64,000 nt of DNA from Paenalicyclobacillus mengziensis. Lineage in GTDB: Bacteria > Bacillota > Bacilli > Alicyclobacillales > Alicyclobacillaceae. Numbering within the stretch: the stretch's first letter is position 1; each line of letters begins with the position of its first letter. The position numbers were made by a program, and so were the translations under genes. Location of the stretch: contig NZ_CP071182.1 in the NCBI RefSeq assembly GCF_017298635.1, forward strand, positions 62,001-126,000, read 5' to 3'. The notes under the pieces are model-generated. The model made no database searches. It worked only from the letters and a program-made list of their open reading frames with translations, and was not told the origin of the DNA. Shown here one piece after another: positions 34,745 to 42,063 of the stretch.

Positions 34745-34800
34745 GTAGAGATGCCGCATAGAGACGCTGGCATAGAGACGCTGGCATAGAGACGCTGGAT
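34745..34800. repeat. 14-bp tandem repeat
   Basis: Three to four copies of GCATAGAGACGCTG with 14-bp period in the MFS downstream gap, preceded by short GGCAGCGGCTGCG-like units. Confidence 0.8.
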
Positions 34801-34863
34801 GCTAGCACTGGTACTGGCGCTGGACAGCTGGACAGCAAAACTGGATGCGGGCGTTGGATAGAG

Positions 34864-34890
34864 GGGGAGCTGGTTTACCAGCTCCCCTTT
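34864..34890 (+). terminator. Rho-independent terminator after the MFS gene
   Basis: GGGGAGCTGG (34864-34873), loop TTTA, CCAGCTCCCC (34878-34887), then TTT. A perfect 10-bp stem about 200 bp after the stop codon, beyond the small repeats. Confidence 0.8.
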
Positions 34891-34972
34891 CCGTATTCTT
34901 ATGACCCGCATATTTTGCGGGTCTGGCAGCCCTTTGGCACCCTGACCGCTTCGACTCTGCGGGCTGTTTGCA

Positions 34973-35184
34973 AATAGCGCGCTGGCAACGCGCTATTCTG
35001 CTGGGGGGAAAGAGACGGAGGAGGAAATAACGCGCTGGTGGCGCGTTATTGGCCAAGGCGGATGGGAATAGCGCGTCCACAACTCGTTATTCACCCAAGT
35101 TGGGAACTTAACGCGTCCACAGCGCGCTATTCCGCCGCGGTGCAAGAGAAGGAGGAGGAAATAACGCGCTGGTGGCGCGTTATT
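34973..35184. repeat. Five-hairpin element, copy A
   Basis: Five 25-bp hairpins (9-bp arms of type AATAACGCG / CGCGTTATT or AATAGCGCG / CGCGCTATT, 7-nt loops) start at 34973, 35026, 35067, 35107 and 35160: distances 53, 41, 40, 53. Loops of hairpins 2 and 5 are identical (CTGGTGG). Hairpin 1 has both arms changed (A-to-G with T-to-C), preserving pairing. Spacers are not conserved with the other copies. Confidence 0.9.
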
Positions 35185-35286
35185 GGCCAAGGCGGATGGT
35201 TAGCGGATGGTTAACGAACGGATCGGAAGTCGCGCGCAGTTCGTGATTTATAGGGATGGAAACACTTCAAAAGTGAATTTCGCGAG

Positions 35287-35709
35287 ATGGGAGACATAAG
35301 CAAGCGCAAATTGGGTATCGATACGTATGAAGCGGATTGCCTTGTCCGACCCCCTCGTTGGAGGCCATACATGACCAAACAATTGATAGCCACACATTTA
35401 GGATTCAGTACATGGGAGCAGCTTTTGCAAGCGTCTTCGATTGTGTCTAAGGATGAAGATTGCACGTGGTACATCACAGACACAAAAACCTGGTACAAAT
35501 GGGTTCTCTGGAACACCAATTTTGACGTGTATTTCAATCACTTAACCCGGCAAGATGCACTGCGGACCCTGAAGTATCTGTATGAAAGTAAGCACACGAC
35601 GCCGGTCTTCTGGAACGATGAGACTGACTTCAGACGAATTGAGGCTGTCTTTTCCGGAGTGGAAGACAATTCCATCGCGCAACTGAGGAGTGATTGGACG
35701 TTCGAGTGA
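35287..35709 (+). CDS. Hypothetical protein, 140 residues
   Basis: The frame has lower GC than its surroundings and an amino-acid composition that looks real (many Trp, Tyr, Phe, acidic residues): LIATHLGFSTWEQLL, TWYITDTKTWYKWVLW and TTPVFWNDETDF. No signal peptide, membrane segment or known domain is recognised. The start is uncertain; no convincing ribosome-binding site precedes the ATG at 35287, and an internal ATG at 35371 is an alternative. It is isolated between repeat-rich regions, which together with composition suggests acquisition by transfer. No function is proposed. Confidence 0.5.
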   Translation: MGDISKRKLGIDTYEADCLVRPPRWRPYMTKQLIATHLGFSTWEQLLQASSIVSKDEDCTWYITDTKTWYKWVLWNTNFDVYFNHLTRQDALRTLKYLYESKHTTPVFWNDETDFRRIEAVFSGVEDNSIAQLRSDWTFE

Positions 35710-35761
35710 TTACAACAGGGATCAACAAATTGAACCCACGTACAATTCAACCCTTATACAA

Positions 35762-35788
35762 TAAAACCCTCTTGTTTCCACAAGAGGG
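35762..35788 (-). terminator. Intrinsic terminator of the candidate RNA
   Basis: On the minus strand CCCTCTTGT, loop GGAA, ACAAGAGGG followed by TTTTATT. The T-run is on the minus strand only, so it terminates leftward transcription from the repeat-rich side. Confidence 0.75.
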
Positions 35789-35995
35789 CACCGCTCACTA
35801 TGTATTACAGCCGCCCGCTTTGCCGTAAAGCCCACGGTTTTGAACCTGCTCCTAGCAGGTGGGTACTTGGTCGACATTTTCACAAGTCCACACTGATGGT
35901 GGCATTTGCTAGAATGCTGAACCTAAGTTCCCTTATCGTGTGCATCGGTTAAAACACAATACGCTTTACGCACATCGCAGGTTTCTGTTGCTGTA
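35762..35995 (-). ncRNA. Candidate structured small RNA of ~230 nt (identity unknown)
   Basis: On the minus strand a possible promoter (-35 TTGTAG, 17-bp spacer, extended -10 TGCTAAGCT covering 36001-36009) predicts a start near 35995, and a hairpin plus T-rich tail (35762-35788) ends the transcript. The ends pair in register: TACAGC with GCTGTA, CCTGC with GCGGG (one G-U) and GTAAAGC with GCTTTAC, giving an irregular closing rod. Internal hairpins such as GCATT..AATGC and ACCTGCT..AGCAGGT follow. No coding frame is present on either strand. The rod-like shape and length resemble 6S RNA, but no diagnostic central bubble is confirmed. No gene lies downstream on this strand, so it is not a leader. 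Confidence 0.42.
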
Positions 35996-36149
35996 GGGAT
36001 AGCTTAGCACCGCCCCACGAACACTACAATGACAAGAATTTTCCATCGCCATGCTGCGGACGGGAGCGGCACGTCGTCCCGAGGCCGAATGGCGACTTTC
36101 ACGACGGCTGGGGACGGGAGCAGGACAAGAGAAGGACAAGAGCGGGACG

Positions 36150-36214
36150 GGTAACGCGCTGTGAACGCGTTAAAGGAAACGTGCAGACAAATAGCGCGTC
36201 GTGGACGCGCTATT
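36150..36214. repeat. Partial five-hairpin element, copy B (left part)
   Basis: Two hairpins of the AATAACGCG/AATAGCGCG family start at 36150 and 36190, 40 bp apart as in the intact copies. The second again has both arms changed (AATAGCGCG with CGCGCTATT). A third member at 37594-37618 lies on the far side of the 393-bp satellite, as if the satellite had expanded inside this copy. A separate AT-rich palindrome (ATCCTT..AAGGAT) marks the left junction at 36215-36230. Confidence 0.75.
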
Positions 36215-36226
36215 ATCCTTATTAAA

Positions 36227-37578
36227 GGATATCGAAGGTAGCGCTATTTGAACCGCATACCCTGGGGGGCTAGGCTGTAAGGAAACAGTTGATACCTAGC
36301 CTCGGCATGATACCCCGTGGGGTTTGTGCTACTAAGGCCCAAATTGATACCTACGCGCGGGCACATCCCTCGCACACCCCAGGGCTCGGCTGCTAAGACA
36401 CAAGTTGATACCTACGCATGGAGGCTTTCCGCCCCAGGCTCAACAAAGGGGGTACCCGCCTCCCCGTAAGATGCAAGAGTATCCTTAGCCGGCGATACGA
36501 GGGGGTACCGACTGGGCACTAGGATACAAAAATATGTCTAGGCGCTCACGGCGGGGGGTACCGGATCGGTCGTAAGATGCAAGGTGATACCTACGATACC
36601 CCCTGGGGTTGACGAATAAGGATATCGAAGGTAGCGCTATTTGAACCGCATACCCTGGGGGGTTAAGCTGTAAGGAAACAGTTGATACCTAGCGGCAGCC
36701 TGATACCCCGTGGGGTTTGTGCGCTAAGGCACAAATTGATACTTACGCGCGGGCACATCCCTCGCACATCCCCGAGGTGCGGGTGCTAAGGCACAAGTTG
36801 ATACCTACGCCCGCTGACATACCGCCCCAGGCTCATCAAAGGGGGTACCCGCCTCGCCGTAAGATGCAAGAGTATCCTTAGCCGGCGATACGAGGGGGTA
36901 CCGACTGGGCACTAGGATACAAAAATATGTCTAGGCGCTCACGGCGGGGGGTACCGGATCGGTCGTAAGATGCAAGGTGATACCTACGATACCCCCTGGG
37001 GTTGACGAATAAGGATATCGAAGGTAGCGCTATTTGAACCGCATACCCTGGGGGGTTAAGCTGTAAGGAAACAGTTGATACCTAGCGGCAGCCTGATACC
37101 CCGTGGGGTTTGTGCGCTAAGGCACAAATTGATACTTACGCGCGGGCACATCCCTCGCACATCCCCGAGGTGCGGGTGCTAAGGCACAAGTTGATACCTA
37201 CGCCCGCTGACATACCGCCCCAGGCTCATCAAAGGGGGTACCCGCCTCGCCGTAAGATGCAAGAGTATCCTTAGCCGGCGATACGAGGGGGTACCGACTG
37301 GGCACTAGGATACAAAAATATGTCTAGGCGCTCACGGCGGGGGGTACCGGATCGGTCGTAAGATGCAAGGTGATACCTACGATACCCCCTGGGGTTGACG
37401 AATAAGGATATCGAAGGTAGCGCTATTTGAACCGCATACCCTGGGGGGTTAAGCTGTAAGGAAACAGTTGATACCTAGCCTCGGCATGATACCCCGTGGG
37501 GTTTGTGCTACTAAGGCACAAATTGATACCTACGCGCGGGCACATCCCCTCGGGCCTTATGCCGCTAAGGCACCAGTC
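36227..37578. repeat. 393-bp higher-order tandem repeat (non-coding satellite)
   Basis: Copies begin at 36227, 36620, 37013 and 37406 (GGATATCGAAGGTAGCGCT), exactly 393 bp apart; three full copies and a ~170-bp partial fourth. Copies 2 and 3 appear identical; copy 1 and the fourth share variants (CCTCGGCATGATACC). Each copy holds about seven subunits of 47-73 bp with a dyad core of the form CGTAAG-N13-CCTACG (e.g. GTAAGATGCAAGGTGATACC) followed by a GC-rich spacer carrying GGGGGTACC or TACCCCCTGGGG. No reading frame longer than 60 codons exists on either strand. Confidence 0.92.
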
Positions 37579-37593
37579 GATACCGCCAGTCGG

Positions 37594-37618
37594 ACTAACG
37601 CGCTGTGAACGCGTTATC
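37594..37618. repeat. Partial five-hairpin element, copy B (right hairpin)
   Basis: TAACGCG, loop CTGTGAA, CGCGTTAT. The loop equals that of the hairpin at 36150. It lies just before the 3' end of the flagellar rod gene. Confidence 0.7.
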
Positions 37619-37671
37619 GGTTCGAACCGTAGACCTTAGCGCAAAGCCGTCAATCGGATGGGCAGGAGAGA

Positions 37672-39036
37672 TTACAGGTTCACGTAGCCGACGTCCTTGA
37701 CGGCTTTCTGCAGCTCGGTGTCTTCGGCTTGCATTGCCATCTGGTTGGCCTGGTAACTCGACATTACAGCCATCATCTGCGTCATGGTCGCCGTGGTGTT
37801 GACGTTGCTCTGCTCGAGCTCGCCTGGCTTCATACTGCCTGTCCCCGGCTTCAAGTAAGACAGCACCACCTTTGGCTGCAGAGTGTGCCCGACCATAAAC
37901 TCGCCCTGGCCTGTCGGCTGCAAGGTCGTAACGTCGGCGTTCACGATGCCGAGTCGCCCCCCCTGCAAACGCTGACCACCCGCATTCTCCACAAAGTAGG
38001 ACGGGTTCCCCTGGTTGTCCACGATGGCCGTGCCATTGCTATTGAAAATCGCCGTCCCGTGATAAGCGGGATTCATGACGATGCGTCCGTTCGGAATCGG
38101 CTGTCCATTCGCACCCACCGGGAGAATGGGGCTGCCGTTGGCGTCGACCAGTTGCTGCTTGCTGTTGACACTCAAGTGGCCGTCACGCGTCAGGGCAATG
38201 CCGGTCGTGCCGTCGTAAGCGGTGAAACTGACCGGCAGGAAACTGTGCATGCCCATATCATTGGCGTTGCCGACGCGGATGGCGGCGTTGTTCAAAGCGG
38301 CATTACCCGGGGCACCCAGAATCTTGCCCGCCGCATTGGCAAACACGTAGGACGGATTGCCCTTGGCGTCGTAGGCTGGTTTGCCGTTTGATCCGACCAG
38401 TGCCGATCCGGTATAGGCCGGGTTCTTCACGGCGTACATCCCCGGAATGGGGTTGCCGCTCGCGTCGACGACGGCCAGAGGTTGCCCGCCGATGGAAAGG
38501 CGGCCGGCTTGTCCAACGGTGATGGATCCGTTGGCGCTCGCGATGGCAGGTGCCCCTGTCGCCCCCGCACCAGCGCCAGCTCCCTTGCCTGCAGCACCTG
38601 CAACACCTGCAACACCTGCAACACCTGCAGCACCGGCGGCCCCGGCGGCCCCGGCGGCCCCGGCGGCCCCAGCCCCGCCAGCAGCGGCGCCTGTCGCGGC
38701 GGTTGCGCCTGTCTGCACGGCTGCGTACAGTCCGGACGGGGTGTTGTCCTGAATCCCGATGTCAAGCGCCCCCCCGGTCTGCTTCAACACCCCTTGGCTG
38801 AAGATGGGGACACCTTCTTGAAAGAGGACGCCGAGTCCCATCTGGCCAATCGGTTTCCCCGGGGCGTTCGAGTTGTAGCCGCTCATTTGAATGTCTTGCT
38901 GCGGGTACGCCATCAGTTCTCCGATGGACTCCTTAAAACCGGGCGTCTGCACGTTTGCGAGGTTGTTGGCGAGGACCTGTTGCATCCGCTGATCGGCCAA
39001 CATACCCGCTGCCGCTGTATCGATTCCTCTCACCAT
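37672..39036 (-). CDS. Flagellar hook-basal body rod protein (FlgG/FlhO/FlhP family) with Ala/Gly insert
   Basis: 454 residues from the ATG at 39034-39036 (AAAGGAG nine bases upstream; a longer frame has no RBS). The N-terminus MVRGIDTAAAGMLADQRMQQVLANNLANVQTPGFK is the flagellar rod N-terminal motif, read in segments, and the C-terminus EQSNVNTTATMTQMMAVMSSYQANQ the rod C-terminal motif. Its place directly downstream of mbl equals flhO/flhP of Bacillus, but only one gene is present and it is ~185 residues longer. The extra part is an Ala/Gly-rich run (GAAG and GVAG units, ~110-160) plus a duplicated module (NPAYTGSALVGSNGK.., NPAYHGTAIFNSNGT..). The DNA of the Ala/Gly part is tandemly repetitive (38585-38690). 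Confidence 0.88.
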   Translation of the reverse strand: MVRGIDTAAAGMLADQRMQQVLANNLANVQTPGFKESIGELMAYPQQDIQMSGYNSNAPGKPIGQMGLGVLFQEGVPIFSQGVLKQTGGALDIGIQDNTPSGLYAAVQTGATAATGAAAGGAGAAGAAGAAGAAGAAGVAGVAGVAGAAGKGAGAGAGATGAPAIASANGSITVGQAGRLSIGGQPLAVVDASGNPIPGMYAVKNPAYTGSALVGSNGKPAYDAKGNPSYVFANAAGKILGAPGNAALNNAAIRVGNANDMGMHSFLPVSFTAYDGTTGIALTRDGHLSVNSKQQLVDANGSPILPVGANGQPIPNGRIVMNPAYHGTAIFNSNGTAIVDNQGNPSYFVENAGGQRLQGGRLGIVNADVTTLQPTGQGEFMVGHTLQPKVVLSYLKPGTGSMKPGELEQSNVNTTATMTQMMAVMSSYQANQMAMQAEDTELQKAVKDVGYVNL

Positions 39037-39108
39037 AGGGGGAATGCTCCTTTCGAGAAACACAATCGGCCTCTTTGGGGGCCATGCAACGCATCGGCGG
39101 CGTGCGTG

Positions 39109-39205
39109 CTGGTGGCTCACCGCCACCGGTTCCGCAGCATGGGCGCTGGTGGCTCACCGGCACCGGTTCCGCAGCGTGGGTGCTGGTGGCTCACCGGCAC
39201 CCTCA
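39109..39205. repeat. 37-bp tandem repeat between mbl and rod gene
   Basis: CTGGTGGCTCACCG recurs at 39109, 39146 and 39183 (37-bp period), separated by CACCGGTTCCGCAGC; two and a half copies. Confidence 0.88.
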
Positions 39206-39268
39206 CCACATCAGCGGCGTTCGCCCCTCAAAGCGAAAATCGGCACCTGCGCAAGGCAGGCACCGCAT

Positions 39269-40288
39269 TTAATAAGCTTTTCTGGATTTCCTTGAACTCT
39301 TGACCCGTTTCCAATGTGGGTTTTCAAGCAAGAGGCCGGTGCCGAGGACGACACACTGCATGGGGTTCTCGGCCACATGGACGGGGACCTGCAACTGGTC
39401 GACCATCAGCTTGTCAAGCCCATCCACGAGTGCACCGCCACCGGTCAAGACGACGCCCTTGTCGAAAATATCGGCAGCGAGCTCAGGCGGGGTCTTTTCG
39501 AGCACCGACTTGGTTGCGAGGATGATGCTCTCGATGGGTTCACGCAAGGCCGTCTCCATCTCTGTGGATTTCACGGTAATCGTTTTTGGCAGGCCAGACA
39601 TCATGTCGCGGCCGCGCACATCCATCTCGCCAACGCGGCTGTTGGGATAGACGGTTGCGAGCGACATTTTCAGGTCTTCCGCGGTCCGCTCACCAATCAG
39701 CAGGTTGTATTCCTTCTTAATATATTTGACAATGGACTCGTCGAGCTTGTCCCCGGCAATGCGGAGAGAGGTGGAGGTAACGACGTCTCCCAGCGACAAG
39801 ACTGCGACGTCCGTCGTTCCTCCCCCGATGTCGACGACCATGCTTCCACTTGGTTCAAAAATGTTTAGACCCGCGCCCACTGCAGCGGCTTTCGGTTCTT
39901 CTACCAAATCCACTTGTTTGATGCCGCTGGCTTCTGCCGCTTCACGAACGGCTTTCTGCTCGACTGACGTGATGCCGGCCGGCACGCAAATGAGCACATG
40001 CGGACGAATGAATACACTACGTCCAATAGATTTCCGGATAAAATGCCGCAACATGATTTCAGTAACTTCGAAATCTGCAATGACGCCATCTCGCAGCGGG
40101 CGTATTGCGACGATATTCCCAGGAGTCCGTCCAAGCATTTGCCTGGCTTCCTCTCCGACAGCGACAACCTGTTTCGTGACCTGATCGATGGCTACAACCG
40201 ATGGTTCGTTCAACACCACACCTTGACCACGTACATGGACCAAGACGTTGGCTGTGCCCAAGTCAATCCCGATATCCTTGGAAAACAT
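39269..40288 (-). CDS. mbl: Rod shape-determining actin-like protein Mbl
   Basis: 339 residues of the MreB family: phosphate-1 loop DIGIDLGTANVLV, phosphate-2 VVDIGGGTTDVAVLS and the adenosine motif GVVLTGGGALVDGLD. It forms membrane-associated filaments that guide the elongasome along the lateral wall. Identification as Mbl rather than MreB rests on context: spoIIID upstream and a flagellar rod gene downstream, exactly as in Bacillus. GGGGAGG lies ~11 nt before the ATG. The basic tail (KRVKSSRKSRK) is unremarkable. Confidence 0.95.
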   Translation of the reverse strand: MFSKDIGIDLGTANVLVHVRGQGVVLNEPSVVAIDQVTKQVVAVGEEARQMLGRTPGNIVAIRPLRDGVIADFEVTEIMLRHFIRKSIGRSVFIRPHVLICVPAGITSVEQKAVREAAEASGIKQVDLVEEPKAAAVGAGLNIFEPSGSMVVDIGGGTTDVAVLSLGDVVTSTSLRIAGDKLDESIVKYIKKEYNLLIGERTAEDLKMSLATVYPNSRVGEMDVRGRDMMSGLPKTITVKSTEMETALREPIESIILATKSVLEKTPPELAADIFDKGVVLTGGGALVDGLDKLMVDQLQVPVHVAENPMQCVVLGTGLLLENPHWKRVKSSRKSRKAY

Positions 40289-40514
40289 TTACGGCGAGTC
40301 CTCCCCAACTGAGCGTGCATCTGAGCGTATCCGTTGTGTCGGTGATTGTAAAATCGCCCTGGACCACTGAACTTTGCTTCGATGATTCAAGTCACTTTTT
40401 GATAACGCCGTGCCTCAGTGTGCCCGAAAAGGAGTGCATGAGCACGACGCGAAAGCTCATCACGCATCACAGACCAAAGTATCGAAGCTCAGTAGATACA
40501 TTCAGCATAGAATT

Positions 40515-40832
40515 CTACAGTCCGCTAGAAACTCCTGTCTTCCGTTCGAACTTTTTCGACGTATTTTTCACCGGCTCTAATTCGACGTCTTTGTTGTACT
40601 TCAGTTTTGTGGCTTCCCCCCCACGCAGGTGTCGAATGGACTTGTGATATTCGAGAATTTCTTTGACGCGGTTCGCAAGATCGGGATTGATTTCCGGCAG
40701 ACGCTCCGTCAAATCCTTATGGACCGTACTCTTTGAGACGCCAAATTCATTTGCAATGGTCCTTACTGTATTTCGAGTTTCTACAATATACTCACCGATT
40801 TTTAGAGTACGCTCCTTGATATAATCATGCAC
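40515..40832 (-). CDS. spoIIID: Sporulation transcriptional regulator SpoIIID
   Basis: 105 residues: MHDYIKERTLKIGEYI, the helix-turn-helix TVRTIANEFGVSKSTVHKDL and the basic tail segment YHKSIRHLRGGEATKLKY are all diagnostic. It is the mother-cell DNA-binding protein that activates or represses sigma-E and sigma-K genes. It is ~10 residues longer at the C-terminus than the Bacillus protein. GAGGGGAG precedes the ATG. A well-matched sigma-E promoter lies 40-70 bp upstream, consistent with its known regulation. Confidence 0.97.
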   Translation of the reverse strand: MHDYIKERTLKIGEYIVETRNTVRTIANEFGVSKSTVHKDLTERLPEINPDLANRVKEILEYHKSIRHLRGGEATKLKYNKDVELEPVKNTSKKFERKTGVSSGL

Positions 40833-40872
40833 TCCCCTCGCCTCCCCAGGTTTTGCTCAGATGGTCTGTTAC

Positions 40873-40900
40873 AGTATATGAGGGGGTGTACACCATATGC
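40873..40900 (-). promoter_or_regulatory. Sigma-E-type promoter of spoIIID
   Basis: On the minus strand GCATATG (40894-40900), 13-bp spacer, CATATACT (40873-40880). The sigma-E consensus is KMATATT with 13-14 bp to CATACAMT, so the match is 6/7 and 7/8. Confidence 0.65.
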
Positions 40901-40981
40901 CTTGGTTTCGTCCCTGAGAGCTTGTCAGAGCTTGTTTTTGCTCTTTATCTTTTGTTTTCTCTCATTTACTCCGAGGGAAAT

Positions 40982-41016
40982 AAAAAAGTAGCCAACTTCG
41001 ATAGAAGTGGCTACTT
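40982..41016 (-). terminator. Rho-independent terminator after spoIIQ
   Basis: AAGTAGCCA (40986-40994) pairs with TGGCTACTT (41008-41016), extended inside by ACTTC/GAAGT. On the minus strand it is followed by TTTTTTATTT. It lies ~108 bp after the spoIIQ stop. Confidence 0.88.
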
Positions 41017-41123
41017 AAGTGGTTCGCGCGGTTTTTCAGGTATTGATGACCTTGACTTGGGAAATGAAACTACTGAATGGTGCGACGTTTTCACCGTTAT
41101 TTCCGTTTGTCTACCCTTTTCGC

Positions 41124-41810
41124 TTAGAGCTTCGGTAAGAGCGTACCGGGATCGACCGGGTTTCCATTCTTGTAGACTGCGAAGTAGAGGTGGTTGCCCT
41201 GGGACTGCTCAAACTGGCATGTGCCGCTTGTCCCAAGAACCTGTCCCTGCTTCACGGTGTCGCCCACCTTGACTTCTACCTTGCCGAGAGACTCATAACT
41301 GACTTCGTATCCATTCGGGCTCGTGACGTCAATGATGTTTCCATAGAGCGGGTTGGCTGAAACGCTGGTCACCTTACCGCTGAGTGCGGCTTCGACATTG
41401 AAAGCCTGCTTGTTGGCGGCCTGGATGTCGTACCCCATGTGCGGATAGTAACCATTGTCATAGACAACCAATGCATTTGCCTGCTGTGCCTGTGTACCCT
41501 TATCTGGGAAGAAGCCTAAGGTGACTTTCGGGTCCACAGAAGTCGCTGCTGGCCACTGGAATTGTTCTGTCGTTGCTGTCGCCTGACCTGATGGATTTTC
41601 CACCGCGTTACTCGTCACCGGACTGCTGCTGACTTGGCTCTTAACATACATGAGTCCGATGATGAGCGCTGCGGCTCCGAGATAGATTGCAGGATATACC
41701 CAACGCTTCGAGAAGATCCGGCGCGAACCGGCGGCACCCTTCGCCAACGGCTTTGTGGTTGCCTGCATTTCTTCTTTGTTTTGTTCTTGTGGATGTTTGT
41801 TTGCATCCAT
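41124..41810 (-). CDS. spoIIQ: Stage II sporulation protein SpoIIQ (LytM/M23 family)
   Basis: 228 residues. Cytoplasmic N-terminus (~1-36), one membrane helix (37-55), linker, then a LytM-type domain (~95-228). The first zinc motif HxxxD is intact (His124, Asp128 in HMGYD), but the second motif HxH reads His207-Leu-Tyr209, so one zinc ligand is missing and the domain is probably inactive as a peptidase. SpoIIQ is the forespore partner of SpoIIIAH in the engulfment channel and needs no hydrolase activity for that. GAGGTGAG precedes the ATG and a consensus sigma-F promoter lies upstream. Confidence 0.9.
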   Translation of the reverse strand: MDANKHPQEQNKEEMQATTKPLAKGAAGSRRIFSKRWVYPAIYLGAAALIIGLMYVKSQVSSSPVTSNAVENPSGQATATTEQFQWPAATSVDPKVTLGFFPDKGTQAQQANALVVYDNGYYPHMGYDIQAANKQAFNVEAALSGKVTSVSANPLYGNIIDVTSPNGYEVSYESLGKVEVKVGDTVKQGQVLGTSGTCQFEQSQGNHLYFAVYKNGNPVDPGTLLPKL

Positions 41811-41831
41811 TTGGCGCTCACCTCATTAACG

Positions 41832-41861
41832 AAGTGTCGCCACATCCACAACGATTTATAC
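41832..41861 (-). promoter_or_regulatory. Sigma-F-type promoter of spoIIQ
   Basis: On the minus strand GTATA (41857-41861), 15-bp spacer, GGCGACACTT (41832-41841), a full match to the sigma-F consensus GYATA-N15-GGNRANANTW. spoIIQ is known to be sigma-F dependent. Confidence 0.75.
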
Positions 41862-42063
41862 CATACTGAAACGCAAGAGATAGAAAACTTTGTATTTTTG
41901 TCAGATTTACGTGATTATACGATGACTCTCTCGATTCAAGCGCGCGAATGGTGTCGGGGTGCAGGCGCCGGGTGACGGCCACCGGGCGGGCGCCGCGGGT
42001 GCTGGGCGCGACGCAGGTGCGCGGTACCGCATCGGTACGCTTTGCAGCCTGCAGGCGCCGGCA

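Noticed and set aside
34973..35184. Hairpin clusters as a CRISPR array
   Set aside because: Repeats are only 25 bp, near-perfect palindromes with variable loops, spacers are 15 or 28 bp, there are always five units, and no cas genes are present.
35211..35537. 108-codon minus-strand frame opposite the hypothetical gene at 35287
   Set aside because: The plus frame is longer and has a more natural composition; neither has a strong RBS, so the plus call is itself only moderate.
35762..35995. Firm assignment of the candidate RNA as 6S, tmRNA or RNase P RNA
   Set aside because: No tmRNA tag or CCA end, no RNase P conserved core, and the 6S central bubble could not be confirmed by eye.
36227..37578. 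393-bp repeats as integron attC sites, CRISPR or a repeat-protein gene
   Set aside because: No integrase or cassette frames, subunits are too divergent for CRISPR, and no open frame longer than 60 codons exists although 393 is divisible by three.
37615..37640. GGTTCGAACC as a tRNA T-arm
   Set aside because: No acceptor, D- or anticodon arm can be built around it; it is part of a chance palindrome after hairpin copy B.
38482..39303. 273-codon plus-strand frame opposite the flagellar rod gene
   Set aside because: It is the antisense of repetitive Ala/Gly codons and a minisatellite; low-complexity product without RBS.
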